A model generated the notes under the pieces. The model saw only the letters and a program-made list of their open reading frames with translations, had not been told where the DNA came from and searched no databases. Positions 8,738 to 17,373 of a stretch of 64,000 bases of DNA are shown in pieces. The stretch comes from Bradyrhizobium sp. Ghvi (GTDB lineage Bacteria; Pseudomonadota; Alphaproteobacteria; Rhizobiales; Xanthobacteraceae), in NCBI RefSeq assembly GCF_900115265.1, contig NZ_FOVU01000014.1:49227-113226 (forward strand). Reading direction: 5' to 3'. The translations under genes were made by a program, and so were the position numbers. How positions within the stretch are numbered: the stretch's first letter is position 1; every line of letters begins with the position of its first letter.

Positions 8738-9937
8738 CGCTAACGCCGACGATATCGATACACATGATGGTGCGAACCCCGCCGGCGAACTGCACAAATG
8801 GGTCCGGCCTGACGAGACAGCGTTTTCGGTTGATCGCGGCGCGTTGGCGGGGGGGCAGTAGCACCACAAAAGGGCCGTATCGCCGCGTGTTGCAAGCGCC
8901 CCCGTTTTGGGGCTGCTCATGCAGATCTTCTGGATCGCAGTCTTCAAAGAGCTCTCCACCTTGACCCAGGGCCAGTTCGGGCGTTTGTCCGTCTTCCAGC
9001 GTTCAGATTACCGGTACGCCTGTCTGAAGAACGGGCGCGAAGCGGGGTCCATGATCACGATGGTCCGCTATGGCCCTGGGGCATTGAACGCGAGCCCGGT
9101 TGGCGCTGACCGCGCTAGCCGATCATGCCTCATCCGGCATATGATGATGACAAGATCTGGCTGACTAGGCCCCGATTCCGAAGATGCCAGGAAGAGCGTT
9201 CCCGGGGCGAATGCGATCCGGTGCCGGCCGATGCCTCGTCAGGTTCTGGAAAGCTTGCCCGATTACGAACTTAACGGGGTGATCCTGAAGGCGGGATGAT
9301 CAACCGTTCCCATGTCGAAGATCAGATCGCCTATAATGTCGAGCAGATGAAGTTCTTCTGGCCTTGTGGACCTGGAAATCGGCTAAGTAGCCGGGCTCAA
9401 TCGAACGCAGCGGATCGCCTTCGACGGCGCTTGGTGCCAGCGTCCATCGATAGTCTATGTCAATCACGCGGGCGCTCGATTCCGATCGTGCCGCCGTGAA
9501 AGCCGATTCCTCCACGTTCGTCCAACCACGTGTAGTTACAGATTTTTCGCTGCGCCTTCTTGGCTGAACGGCAGCTTCGGTGTCACTGGCCGTAGGAGCT
9601 CCTGTCATTTGTTTTAGTGCGGGTCTTCGATCGAACGTTGGTGCGACGGAACCAATTCACGTGCCGTTGTAGATGCCGAAAACCGGGGCCAGTTAACCAC
9701 TTCATCGTGTGAGAACGTTGAGAAGCTGTTTGGACTTTGGGCTATCGCACAAGGCTTTGTCGTTCTCGCGCATAGACAAGGTGCTATTGCGCGATCGCAA
9801 GGTCCAGGCTTCTGCTGCGTCTTATAAATGTCATCTTGCGCGGGCCAGTGACGTGCGCGGCGGCTCGATCGAGCCAGCGCTCAATGGCAGACAAGGCATG
9901 CGGCAAGGATGCGCCGTGACAAAGCACGAGCAGGTCG
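8738..9937. other. Degraded stretch without recognisable genes
   Basis: Short overlapping frames on both strands carry no motif I can assign. No terminal inverted repeats of an insertion sequence are visible. It precedes the polygalacturonase gene and may hold that gene's promoter, but no regulatory motif stands out. Confidence 0.4.
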
Positions 9938-11233
9938 ATGATAAAGCGTTTTCGCAACTGGGTCCTATTGTCCGTACTCGCCTCTATCGCTGTCTGCCCC
10001 GCCGCAAAAGCGCAAGACCGCCGGACTATCGTCCAGCCTGTTGCACCGAATACGGTCTGCGATCGCCCTCTGCCTTCCGGCAAGAACGATACAGTCAGCC
10101 TACAGGACGCCATTGAACATTGCCCAGCTGGCGCTGCAGTTTATCTGGGGCGCGGCGAGTTTCACTCAGGTCCACTCGAGATGAAATCGGGCGTGACCTT
10201 ATGGATCGGACGCGGTGCGGCGCTGATCGCCATCCCGGAACCAGCTGCTTACGACAAGGGCCGGGGACAATGTGGTCGCATCGTGGGTAAGGGCGATGGT
10301 TGCCGGCCATTCATCAGCTTTTCCAAAACCCGTGGCGGCGGCATTTACGGGGAGGGCGTCATTGATGGTCAGGGCGGCGCAATTATGGGCGGCGGGGCCG
10401 AAACCTGGTGGCAGCTGGCTCGCCGCGCGCAAGCTGAGGGCGGCAGCCAGAACGCCCCGCGCTTGATCCAGATCGATCATGCGCAGGACATCACGTTCTC
10501 TGGTATCACCTTGCGCAATGCCCCCAATTTCCATGTCGCGATGAACCGGGTCGAAGGTGCCACTTTCTGGGGCCTCACGATCGATTCACCGGCGGATGCA
10601 CGCAATACCGACGGCATCGACCCCGGCGCGAGCCAGGATGTGACCATCACCCACAGCTTCATCCGCACGGGAGACGACAACGTTGCAATCAAGGCCGGCG
10701 ACAATGGCTCAAGCAGCCATATCTCGATCCTTGATAATTACTTCGGCTGGGGACACGGCATGTCTATCGGCAGCGAGGTGAATTCCGGAGTTAGCGACAT
10801 ACTGGTGCGTAATCTGACGCTGGACGGTACGACGTCTGGCCTGCGCATCAAGAGCGATGTCAGTCGAGGCGGTCTGGTCGAGCGCGTGACTTACGAGAAT
10901 GTGTGCCTGAAGGGCAACCGGTGGCCGGTCGCGTTCGATGCAAAATATGATCCGCGCGCACAAGGCACGAGGATTCCGGTCTATCGGCAGATCGTTCTGC
11001 GCCATGTGCGTGGTGACAATGGTGTGCTGCTGATGCGCGGTGTAGACGAGCGGCATGCCCTCGACGTTGCACTCGAGGATGTCCGATTTTCCAATTCGGC
11101 GACTTGGCAACTCGAACACGCGAAGGTGACCGCAAGTCCCTCTGACGTATCGCCGCCGCTGTTGGGACCAGCCACAGAACCGCTGCGCGGATCGGAGGCG
11201 TGTGCCAGAGCATTCCGCGACGCCCATGGCTAA
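9938..11233 (+). CDS. Secreted polygalacturonase (GH28)
   Basis: A 431-residue protein with a clear Sec signal peptide (basic start MIKRFRN, hydrophobic core, cleavage after AAKAQ at about residue 26). The right-handed beta-helix carries all four GH28 signatures: NTDGID, GDDNVAIK, GHGMSIGSE and RIKSD, so the catalytic Asp residues and the His are present. The enzyme hydrolyses alpha-1,4 bonds of polygalacturonic acid (pectin backbone) outside the cytoplasm. A pectinesterase gene follows 174 bp downstream on the same strand, and demethylated pectin is the preferred polygalacturonase substrate. In a rhizobial symbiosis region the pair may help root entry; that role is inferred. Confidence 0.92.
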   Translation: MIKRFRNWVLLSVLASIAVCPAAKAQDRRTIVQPVAPNTVCDRPLPSGKNDTVSLQDAIEHCPAGAAVYLGRGEFHSGPLEMKSGVTLWIGRGAALIAIPEPAAYDKGRGQCGRIVGKGDGCRPFISFSKTRGGGIYGEGVIDGQGGAIMGGGAETWWQLARRAQAEGGSQNAPRLIQIDHAQDITFSGITLRNAPNFHVAMNRVEGATFWGLTIDSPADARNTDGIDPGASQDVTITHSFIRTGDDNVAIKAGDNGSSSHISILDNYFGWGHGMSIGSEVNSGVSDILVRNLTLDGTTSGLRIKSDVSRGGLVERVTYENVCLKGNRWPVAFDAKYDPRAQGTRIPVYRQIVLRHVRGDNGVLLMRGVDERHALDVALEDVRFSNSATWQLEHAKVTASPSDVSPPLLGPATEPLRGSEACARAFRDAHG

Positions 11234-11406
11234 GTACGACACCCGCCGCCGAATCTGGCTGGTGAGTTCCGCATCGGCCGGGCTAAAAGTCACGTGGGAA
11301 ATTCTGGGCTGGGGAGCGAAATGAGTTTGATCGTGCACGGCGGCTACCCAGCGGCGGTATCTCACATCGACCGCGTCGGCGCGCCGCGGACTCAAGGTGA
11401 GATCAC

Positions 11407-12438
11407 ATGCGAATTTTCCTGCCTACCGCTGCGCTTCTGGCGGGATGTTTCTGCATTCCGGCAGCCTGCGCTGAGCCACTATTGGTGTCGCGTGCCGGAA
11501 ATGCAGACTATCGCTCCGTGCAGCAAGCTATCGACGCGTTGCCGGCGGAAGGCGGAAATATCCGGATCGCGCCGGGCGTCTATCGCGAGAAGGTCAAAAT
11601 CTCCAAATCCGGTGTTCACATCGAAGGCACGGGCAGGAAGCCGGAGGATACTGTCATTGTGTATGGCGACGGCGCGATCAATGTAGGGGGAACCGCTCGT
11701 TCGGCGACGCTGGATGCTGCTGGCGACGACTTGCGGCTCGAGAATCTCACCATTCAAAACGACTACGCCGTCAATCCAGACAATCCCCCCTCGCAGGCGG
11801 TAGCGCTGTCCGTTACCGGAGACAGGGACGTCGTTACGCGCGTCCGCCTGCTCGGTGCCCAGGACACGCTGTTCGCCGGCAAGGGACCAAACGGCAGAAT
11901 GTCACGACAATACTTCTCGAACTGCTACATCGAAGGGCATGTCGATTTCATATTTGGCAACGCCAAGGCCTGGTTCCGGCAATGTGAGTTGCACGGCATT
12001 GCAAATCAAGCGGTCATCTATACCGCTCAGAGCAAGGCAGCGCCGGATGAGGACAGCGGCTATGTTTTTGATCATTGCAGGCTAACTGCCGACCCTGCTG
12101 CGGGCTATATCGCACTTGGCCGCCCTTGGCGCCCCTACGCCACCGTGGTCTTCCTGGCAGCGAAGATAGATACCTCCGTGATCGCCGAAGGGTGGCGCGA
12201 ATGGACCCCCGGCAAGACCAACACGTTAAGGACAAGCTATTATGCTGAATATAGATCCTCCGGGGTCGGGGCCAATCCCTCGGCGCGCGAGCCTCACTCC
12301 CATCAACTGACGGATGACGAGGCTGCGAGATGGTCGCTGAGCGTGTTCTTCGGAGGCGCCACAGATTGGCTGCCAAAGGGAATATCGATGGAAGACAAAG
12401 CAAGAGTGACGAGACCACGGCGATCGTCGGACGAATGA
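11407..12438 (+). CDS. Secreted pectinesterase (CE8)
   Basis: A 343-residue protein. The ATG follows AAGGTGAG. The N-terminal signal peptide (about 22 residues, ending AACAEP) includes a Cys in the hydrophobic core, so a lipoprotein is a lesser possibility. The beta-helix contains the pectin methylesterase motifs QDTLF, YIEGHVDFIFGNA with the catalytic Asp, and LGRPWRPYA. It removes methyl esters from homogalacturonan and would act with the polygalacturonase encoded just upstream. The last 20 residues are basic and may be disordered. The two genes are probably co-transcribed, although the 174-bp gap leaves room for a second promoter. Confidence 0.92.
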   Translation: MRIFLPTAALLAGCFCIPAACAEPLLVSRAGNADYRSVQQAIDALPAEGGNIRIAPGVYREKVKISKSGVHIEGTGRKPEDTVIVYGDGAINVGGTARSATLDAAGDDLRLENLTIQNDYAVNPDNPPSQAVALSVTGDRDVVTRVRLLGAQDTLFAGKGPNGRMSRQYFSNCYIEGHVDFIFGNAKAWFRQCELHGIANQAVIYTAQSKAAPDEDSGYVFDHCRLTADPAAGYIALGRPWRPYATVVFLAAKIDTSVIAEGWREWTPGKTNTLRTSYYAEYRSSGVGANPSAREPHSHQLTDDEAARWSLSVFFGGATDWLPKGISMEDKARVTRPRRSSDE

Positions 12439-13197
12439 TGTATGAGTGCGGATATCACGGCGGCGCGGGCTGTCACCGACATCGCGCTGGGCACCATATT
12501 TGCAGAGGGGCGCTCACGAACAGGGAGACGCGCAACTGCGCGCAATAGTGGAGTGCTTGATGAACGCGATGCATGGTATGGAGCGCTATCAAGTTCACGA
12601 TACCTGCCTTGCCTCGCGGCGATCGGCAGAGCCCTTGAAATAGGTGGACGGCGCGGGGCGCTACAGCCCCTAGCTATGTCGGAATCGGCCGCGAACCCCG
12701 CGATGTATCGGGCTCTCGTGATCGATCGTTGATCCGGCGCCACCGAGCGAATAGGCCTGGAAGGGTCGCTTCTGCGCCGAAACCCTTCCATACAGCCAAC
12801 GAGTGTCCCCGGAAAGGATTGTACTTTCGTGTTGCCTCTCGAACAAGAGAGGACCGATCGTGCGCAACTCCTGTTGGAGCTTCGAAGGTAGGACGGGTGG
12901 TAGTGGCGACTCAGCCGTCGGGAGTGGAAGGAGCCGTTTGGCATTTCTACGAACTCACCGCTGGGCCGATGCAGCCGGCACGCGCCCAAAATTTTGCCGC
13001 ATCCCTTTTTCCGGCTCTTCTTCCTGACTGCGCGGAACGAGACGAAACGGTCATCGTGTCGATTGTCCACCACGGGTCGCTCGAGAAGCGTTAGCGAGGG
13101 AAGTCAAACTGCCCACCTAGGCAGAGCAAGAGCTCTGGATGGTTCCGTCCTCCACTTCCGGGCGCCGTTGAGGCCCGCTGAGATGTTGGGGCTAGCT
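12439..13197. other. No supported gene
   Basis: A frame at 12442-12732 on the plus strand is Ala/Arg-rich and without motif. A sigma-54-like string (12489-12504) occurs inside it but lacks a NifA site. The rest shows nothing I can assign. Confidence 0.35.
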
Positions 13198-13806
13198 CTA
13201 GCGCACCACGGTCTTCAGATACTGGTAGGCCTTGATGATCTCAACCAGGCGATCCTCCGTGGAGCGGTCGCCGCCATTGGCATCGGGATGGTGCTGCTTG
13301 ACCAACACCTTGTACTTCGCCTTGACCTCGCCGAGCGTCGCATTGGCATTCAGGCCCATCACCTGCAACGCTTTGCCCTGGGCATTGAAAATCTTGCGCG
13401 CCTCAGGCCTAGCCTTCGCGCGGTGGCGGGCACCGGCGCGTCCGTTCAGTTCGAGGTGCGTGCAGAGGGCGTGCCAGTCCTCCTCGAAATCGGCCGCGCT
13501 GCGGGTAGCGCTGATGCTCTCGCCCATCTTCCAGGTCGGACGATGGCCAGTCAGCGCGTCCTGCTCGTAGCGCGCGATCGCTTCCGCGTCCATTCCCGAG
13601 AAAAAATTGTAGGACTGATTGTATTGGCGAACATGGTCGATGCAGAAATGCCAATAGGCGCGCGCATTGGCGCGGCCCTTGGGCGCGGGATGGGTCGCCT
13701 TCTTCTGGCAGCCAGGCCATTCGCATAGCGTTACGGGCTGGCGCTCCTGCGCTGCCTGCTTACTGATGCGAATGGATTCGAAGATTTCGGATGTGTCGAT
13801 TAACAT
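13198..13806 (-). CDS. J-domain (DnaJ-like) protein
   Basis: A 202-residue protein. The N-terminal part has a Cys/His cluster (CEWPGCQKKATHPAP, then YWHFCIDH) that may bind zinc. The C-terminal 60 residues form a J domain with the diagnostic HPD tripeptide in VKQHHPDANGGD. J domains stimulate Hsp70 ATPase activity; here there is no Gly/Phe region or zinc-finger domain of classical DnaJ, so it is a type III J protein of the kind common in alphaproteobacteria. It stands alone between relic-rich segments and its partner Hsp70 is not in the window. Confidence 0.85.
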   Translation of the reverse strand: MLIDTSEIFESIRISKQAAQERQPVTLCEWPGCQKKATHPAPKGRANARAYWHFCIDHVRQYNQSYNFFSGMDAEAIARYEQDALTGHRPTWKMGESISATRSAADFEEDWHALCTHLELNGRAGARHRAKARPEARKIFNAQGKALQVMGLNANATLGEVKAKYKVLVKQHHPDANGGDRSTEDRLVEIIKAYQYLKTVVR

Positions 13807-14350
13807 GACCTGGCTCCATTGGCGGAGCGGCAGTTAACAGAGCCGCTTCTATGCTAGAGAGTTGCTTTGGACGGCAAGTCGAGCCTGACTCGGCCTGTGC
13901 GTTTAGTGGCATGATGTAGCGGGCACTTCCTAGCAATTGATATGCCAGGACTCGCGAAGTTGATTCAGGCCATCATCTCTTTGAGATTTCAGATCGACAC
14001 AATCGAAATTTGCTGTCGGGTTCTGCACATGGAGGTCTTGAATGGCACGAGGTGAGTACTATCAAAAGCCAAGCGAAGGCACTGCTCGGCCGTAATCTGC
14101 GCAACGAGGAAGGCGAGCGACGTCTTCTGAATTGTCTTTCGAACCTTGGAATGTCGTCCGTCTTGCGTAGCGACACAGAAAGCGCATCGTCTCGATTTGA
14201 AAGGCATTCGGGCCCGCTCGTTCACGGATCAACGCAAGTCACAGCGTCCGCCCGCCGCTGACGAAGCGCCCTGCTCACCAGCCTACCCAGCAAGTCTTAA
14301 ATGATCCGCTGTAGGTCGATGCTTGCGCTGGCACGGCAGCCAGGATCGTA
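13807..14350. other. No supported gene
   Basis: Overlapping short frames only. Nothing resembles a known family, RNA gene or mobile element. Confidence 0.35.
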
Positions 14351-14578
14351 GGAGGTGCCTGGCAAGGCGCTGCAAACCGGCAGATTGCTCGGAATGTGCA
14401 GCTGGCGGCAATTGGCGCGACCCAGGTCGCTACAAAAATCGCCGAAGTCAATCGAGGCGCGGACCAGACGAGCACCGCGTCAACGCAGGTGCTTGCCGCT
14501 GCCAGGTCCATGGCTGAGGATAGCAACCGTCTGAAGCTGGAAGTGCAGAGAGTCCTGGCCACCCCTGCGGGGGCTTAG
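14351..14578 (+). pseudogene. C-terminal remnant of a methyl-accepting chemotaxis protein
   Basis: The frame reads NRQIARNVQLAAIGATQV, then a TSTASTQVLAAARSM segment and a DSNRLKLEVQRVL end. This is the typical tail of alphaproteobacterial chemoreceptors after the signalling hairpin. No HAMP, sensor or hairpin-tip sequence precedes it, and upstream stops close the frame. Only about 70 codons survive, so it cannot signal. Confidence 0.55.
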
Positions 14579-14951
14579 CAAAGCTTTGACGCTCCTGAAC
14601 CCTTCTCGAGTGCATGATGTCCCTTTATTTTGATCGGATGTATTTTCCACGCCGAGCTCTTGGGCGGCGCGACTGACGCACAAGAGCCCAACAGCAGCCT
14701 CAGATCAGCAGCTGCCGGACAATAGGTAATCCGCCTCGTGCAAAGCGCCACTTTGGTTGAAAAGGGCGCACCTGCGGAACGGGAAGTTGCCGCTTTTCGT
14801 CAGGTCGAAGTCAAAGCTAAATGGGGCGGCAAAACGTTCGCGGCAGCTCCGAACGTTGGTGAGGCGACATCTGTTATTGTGTGTGCCTCTGATGGCTCCG
14901 GCGGTTTCGATCGAAACAAAACGAATCTGCTGGAATGCGTTCAGGTCGCCA
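14579..14951. other. No supported gene
   Basis: A plus-strand frame (14738-14995) lacks motif and start signal. Nothing else stands out. Confidence 0.3.
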
Positions 14952-15317
14952 TCAGCTCGGCTCGCCTTTCACCTCCAAGGGTGGCCAATCGATAGGCCTA
15001 CAATAAAGTCCCCTCCGGTTGATCTCAGCAAGCAGACTGTCGGCGCGATGCCTCGCCGGAATTCCAACAAGCCGTGTGCCCGCTTGTGCGTCCGCCGCCA
15101 CCTGATCACGAATGAACTCATACATTCGAATAATGAAATGGTCGGAAAGGCCTGCGAAATCCTCCTCCGGCCTCTTGGTGCTTACTGTAAAATCCACGTG
15201 ATTAAACTCCAACTCGCCTAAACTATCCCTGCAGGCCAGGCGATCATTACGATGGTGGCAACTCCCAGAAGTCCAATAGGAGCTAGCTAATTTCCATTCA
15301 ACGATGCTCGCCTGCAT
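14952..15317 (-). CDS. Hypothetical protein
   Basis: Up to 121 residues from the ATG at 15317. The first 30 or so residues look random, but from about LGELEFNHVDFTV on the sequence has normal protein composition, with two amphipathic helices (around MYEFIRDQVAADA and RADSLLAEINRRG) and a Pro/Trp-containing end (PIDWPP). The true start may be internal. I do not recognise the family. It lies between relics and may itself be truncated at the N-terminus. Confidence 0.4.
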   Translation of the reverse strand: MQASIVEWKLASSYWTSGSCHHRNDRLACRDSLGELEFNHVDFTVSTKRPEEDFAGLSDHFIIRMYEFIRDQVAADAQAGTRLVGIPARHRADSLLAEINRRGLYCRPIDWPPLEVKGEPS

Positions 15318-15775
15318 TCAGGGGGTAAAGTCCCGGATTTCTATTCAGCATTCTGGTCCTCTGCTCATTTGCAAATATCGGACCTTTCATGCCCCGACAA
15401 ACACGCGCGTGGTTAACCTCACTCATCAGTCTTAAACGGGGCGGCGATCTCGCCCGAACAAAGACAGTCAATCAATTTCAACGATCTCAGCCGTGAGCTT
15501 TACCGCTGCCCGCCGGCCGACCTCGGTCATTCCCGAGAGTCTAGGTATGCCGCGAAGCTGTGGCGGCCTCACCGCGCAAAAGCGCCAGCAGCAGTCCCCC
15601 AACTGATTTTGATATCCAGATTATCCTATCTGACGCCCGCTAAACGCGGATTCACACACGTTAACGAGGCTTGGGCCACCCGCACATTTTCGCTGCTTAG
15701 AGCCTGCCGATTGCGGGCGCTCGACTCCGCCCGATCCTGGACGTTCATTGGCCCCAAGACTAGCGACGCGTATTT
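15318..15775. other. No supported gene
   Basis: Only short frames and no recognisable RNA or repeat. Confidence 0.3.
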
Positions 15776-16170
15776 TTGCGAGTTGCTGGCGAAGCCTACC
15801 CGGTCGGCTCGCCGGTCCGGTTTCGAATCCCGGGCTTCACCACCATCGCAGTGGCGCCCCTTGAAAAGGCACCTTTCGGGAGCGCAATCGATTCACCACA
15901 TCAAATAGGACGGTGCCGATTCCAGCTTCATATCGACGACGACGATCGTAAAGCCGGCACACGCAACCGCCTGAACTCAATACAAGGTTTTCGGCCATTC
16001 CCGGAAAAATTCGGATTCTCGGTCAGGCGATGGTGGACGGCGAGATCGTTGTCACCCGTGACGGGCTAGCGTTTCCGAGATGCTGGCAGATCGCGGTGAC
16101 CAGGACAGTTGCCTTATTTCAGCTTGATCTTCTCTGGTTCAATGGCACGGACCTTGGTCCGGAGCCGCAG
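15776..16170 (+). pseudogene. ATP-dependent DNA ligase (LigD-type) relic
   Basis: Pieces of the nucleotidyltransferase core appear in order but in different frames: an IHHIK segment ending in a stop at 15905-15907 where the KYDGYR motif would sit, then FQLHIDDDDRKAGTR, then MVDGEIVVTRDGL, then LFQLDLLWFNGTDL. In NHEJ-type ligases these flank the adenylated lysine and the conserved DGE motif. Frameshifts and a stop have destroyed the gene. The homology ends near 16165, where an inverted leucine-rich-repeat fragment begins, which suggests a recombination junction. Confidence 0.5.
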
Positions 16171-16611
16171 CTGAGCGCGAGCGTTCGGAAGTGCGGGCAG
16201 GCTGGTGAGCTGATTACCCCTAACGTCAAGACGCCGGAGCGAAGCAGGGAGGCTATCGGGCAGAGTGGTCAACCGATTGAAGGGCACATCGAGCACGACG
16301 ATAGCGCTCGGAATCTAGGCGGGCCTGTAAGGAGAGCGATTCAAGATCCAGTGTAATGGCCTCACCGATAGCGTTCACTCGGCGCACCGATTCTTTCGAT
16401 CCTCGAGCGGGCCTACCTCCGGTTCAGCAGCCAAATTCTCAAGCAGCTCGCCTTAATCGTCCGCTGCGTGGGCCGAATCTTTCGGAGTTTGCTGCTTGGC
16501 CTGTCACCGCGTTCCACTGCGCCGCCACTCCGTTTTCCTGCCCTCATGTTCGGAAGATGCAGAAGGGATGCCACCGCCGCGCTGAATCTGTCCTGCGTCA
16601 AAAGGGGTCAC
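16114..16611 (-). pseudogene. Second NopM-like effector gene, frameshifted relic
   Basis: Starting from a GTG at 16611 behind a strong AAGGAGG site, the frame encodes a Ser/Gly-rich N-terminus (MTPFDAGQIQRG...) that stops after about 35 codons. Further along, different frames carry AITLDLESLSLQ, the cap before the repeats in the intact copy (LDLSSLSL), and then RLTTLPDSLPASLRRL followed by RGNQLTSLPALP, one to two LPX-type leucine-rich repeats. No NEL domain remains; repeat homology stops near 16185 at the DNA ligase relic and the last codons read ligase DNA antisense. A tts box lies upstream. Confidence 0.6.
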
Positions 16612-16664
16612 CTCACCCTCCTTACGAAACTGGAGTAGAGTCAGCCCGTCGTGACATGCTCTAG

Positions 16665-16700
16665 AACGCAAGACACTTAGCTTTCGATAAGCTGAAAGAC
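16665..16700 (-). promoter_or_regulatory. tts box (TtsI site) of the relic effector
   Basis: On the minus strand the core CAGCTTATCGAAAGCT matches the conserved left part of the rhizobial tts box (GTCAGCTTNTCGAAAGCT). The CC..CTA right part is poorly conserved. It points towards the frameshifted NopM-like relic whose start is about 55 bp downstream. TtsI is the two-component-type activator of the symbiotic type III regulon. Confidence 0.6.
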
Positions 16701-16949
16701 GATCACCTAAGGTGGCAGCGATGGCATCAAAACCGGCATGACTGTCGGTACAACGATTTTGGAACAGTGACGCGATCTCCCCCCGGGGTAGTTATTTCCA
16801 GTCAACACGTTTGTGCGGATACCAAGGCGACAGCGGCTTCAGTATAGAGCCCCAGAGCCCCCAGAGCCGCGATAGTGCTTTATCTCAACAGAGCCAGCGG
16901 AGCCTTTTCGGTCTAGTAGCTGGACACGAAGGCCGGCAGGCGGTCCGAA

Positions 16950-17063
16950 CGGCCAAGTTCACCGCGCGCCTCTCAGATGCCCTAGGCAGTCAGTGCCGGC
17001 TGGTCTTTGCGAAGCTTGATCGGTTCACCCGCAAGCTGGATTGCTACGCTCATCAGGAGCAAA
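16950..17063 (+). pseudogene. Possible serine recombinase fragment
   Basis: A short stretch reads LVFAKLDRFTRKL, which resembles the AKLDRLxRN motif region of serine recombinases. No catalytic Ser segment or DNA-binding domain accompanies it. The match is short, so this is a tentative relic call. Confidence 0.25.
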
Positions 17064-17093
17064 CTGAGCAGCCCTGAGGTTCTGCAGCGACAC

Positions 17094-17123
17094 TCGTCAG
17101 CTGATCGACAGGTAGGCCTGCTA
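17094..17123 (+). promoter_or_regulatory. tts box upstream of nopM
   Basis: The left half TCGTCAGCTGATCGACAG is followed by GTAGG and CCTGCTA, matching the tts-box plan (GTCAGCTTNTCGAAAGCT, short gap, CCNNCTA) with a few mismatches in the left half and a good right half. It lies about 250 bp before the nopM start on the same strand, a normal distance for TtsI-controlled effector genes. Confidence 0.65.
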
Positions 17124-17373
17124 ACGGCGCAACGTTACGTTACCCCGTTGGGCTGCCCTACCGGACTTATCTGTCCAACGAAAGGCAGCAAGCTCGCAGT
17201 AGTATCGATCCATTTGCCGCGCTCTCGGGGCTCATGTGAAGCTGTACCGACTTAAGTTGGGCGGGAGCCACAGAGCACGAGCACGGGCAGTCGAATGATC
17301 ATTGCGTTGCGCAACCACCTATTTCGCCAGCTTGAGAAGCGGGCGTATTCTTGTTCTGACAATGGAGAAATTG

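Noticed and set aside
12489..12504. Sigma-54-like GGGCACCATATTTGCA
   Set aside because: One mismatch to consensus, but no NifA site upstream and no gene downstream; strings this good are expected a few times by chance in 64 kb.
15815..15845. tRNA T-arm-like GGTTTCGAATCCCGGG followed by ACCA
   Set aside because: No matching acceptor 5' strand, D-arm or anticodon arm upstream; it lies inside the DNA ligase relic. An att remnant cannot be excluded but has no support.
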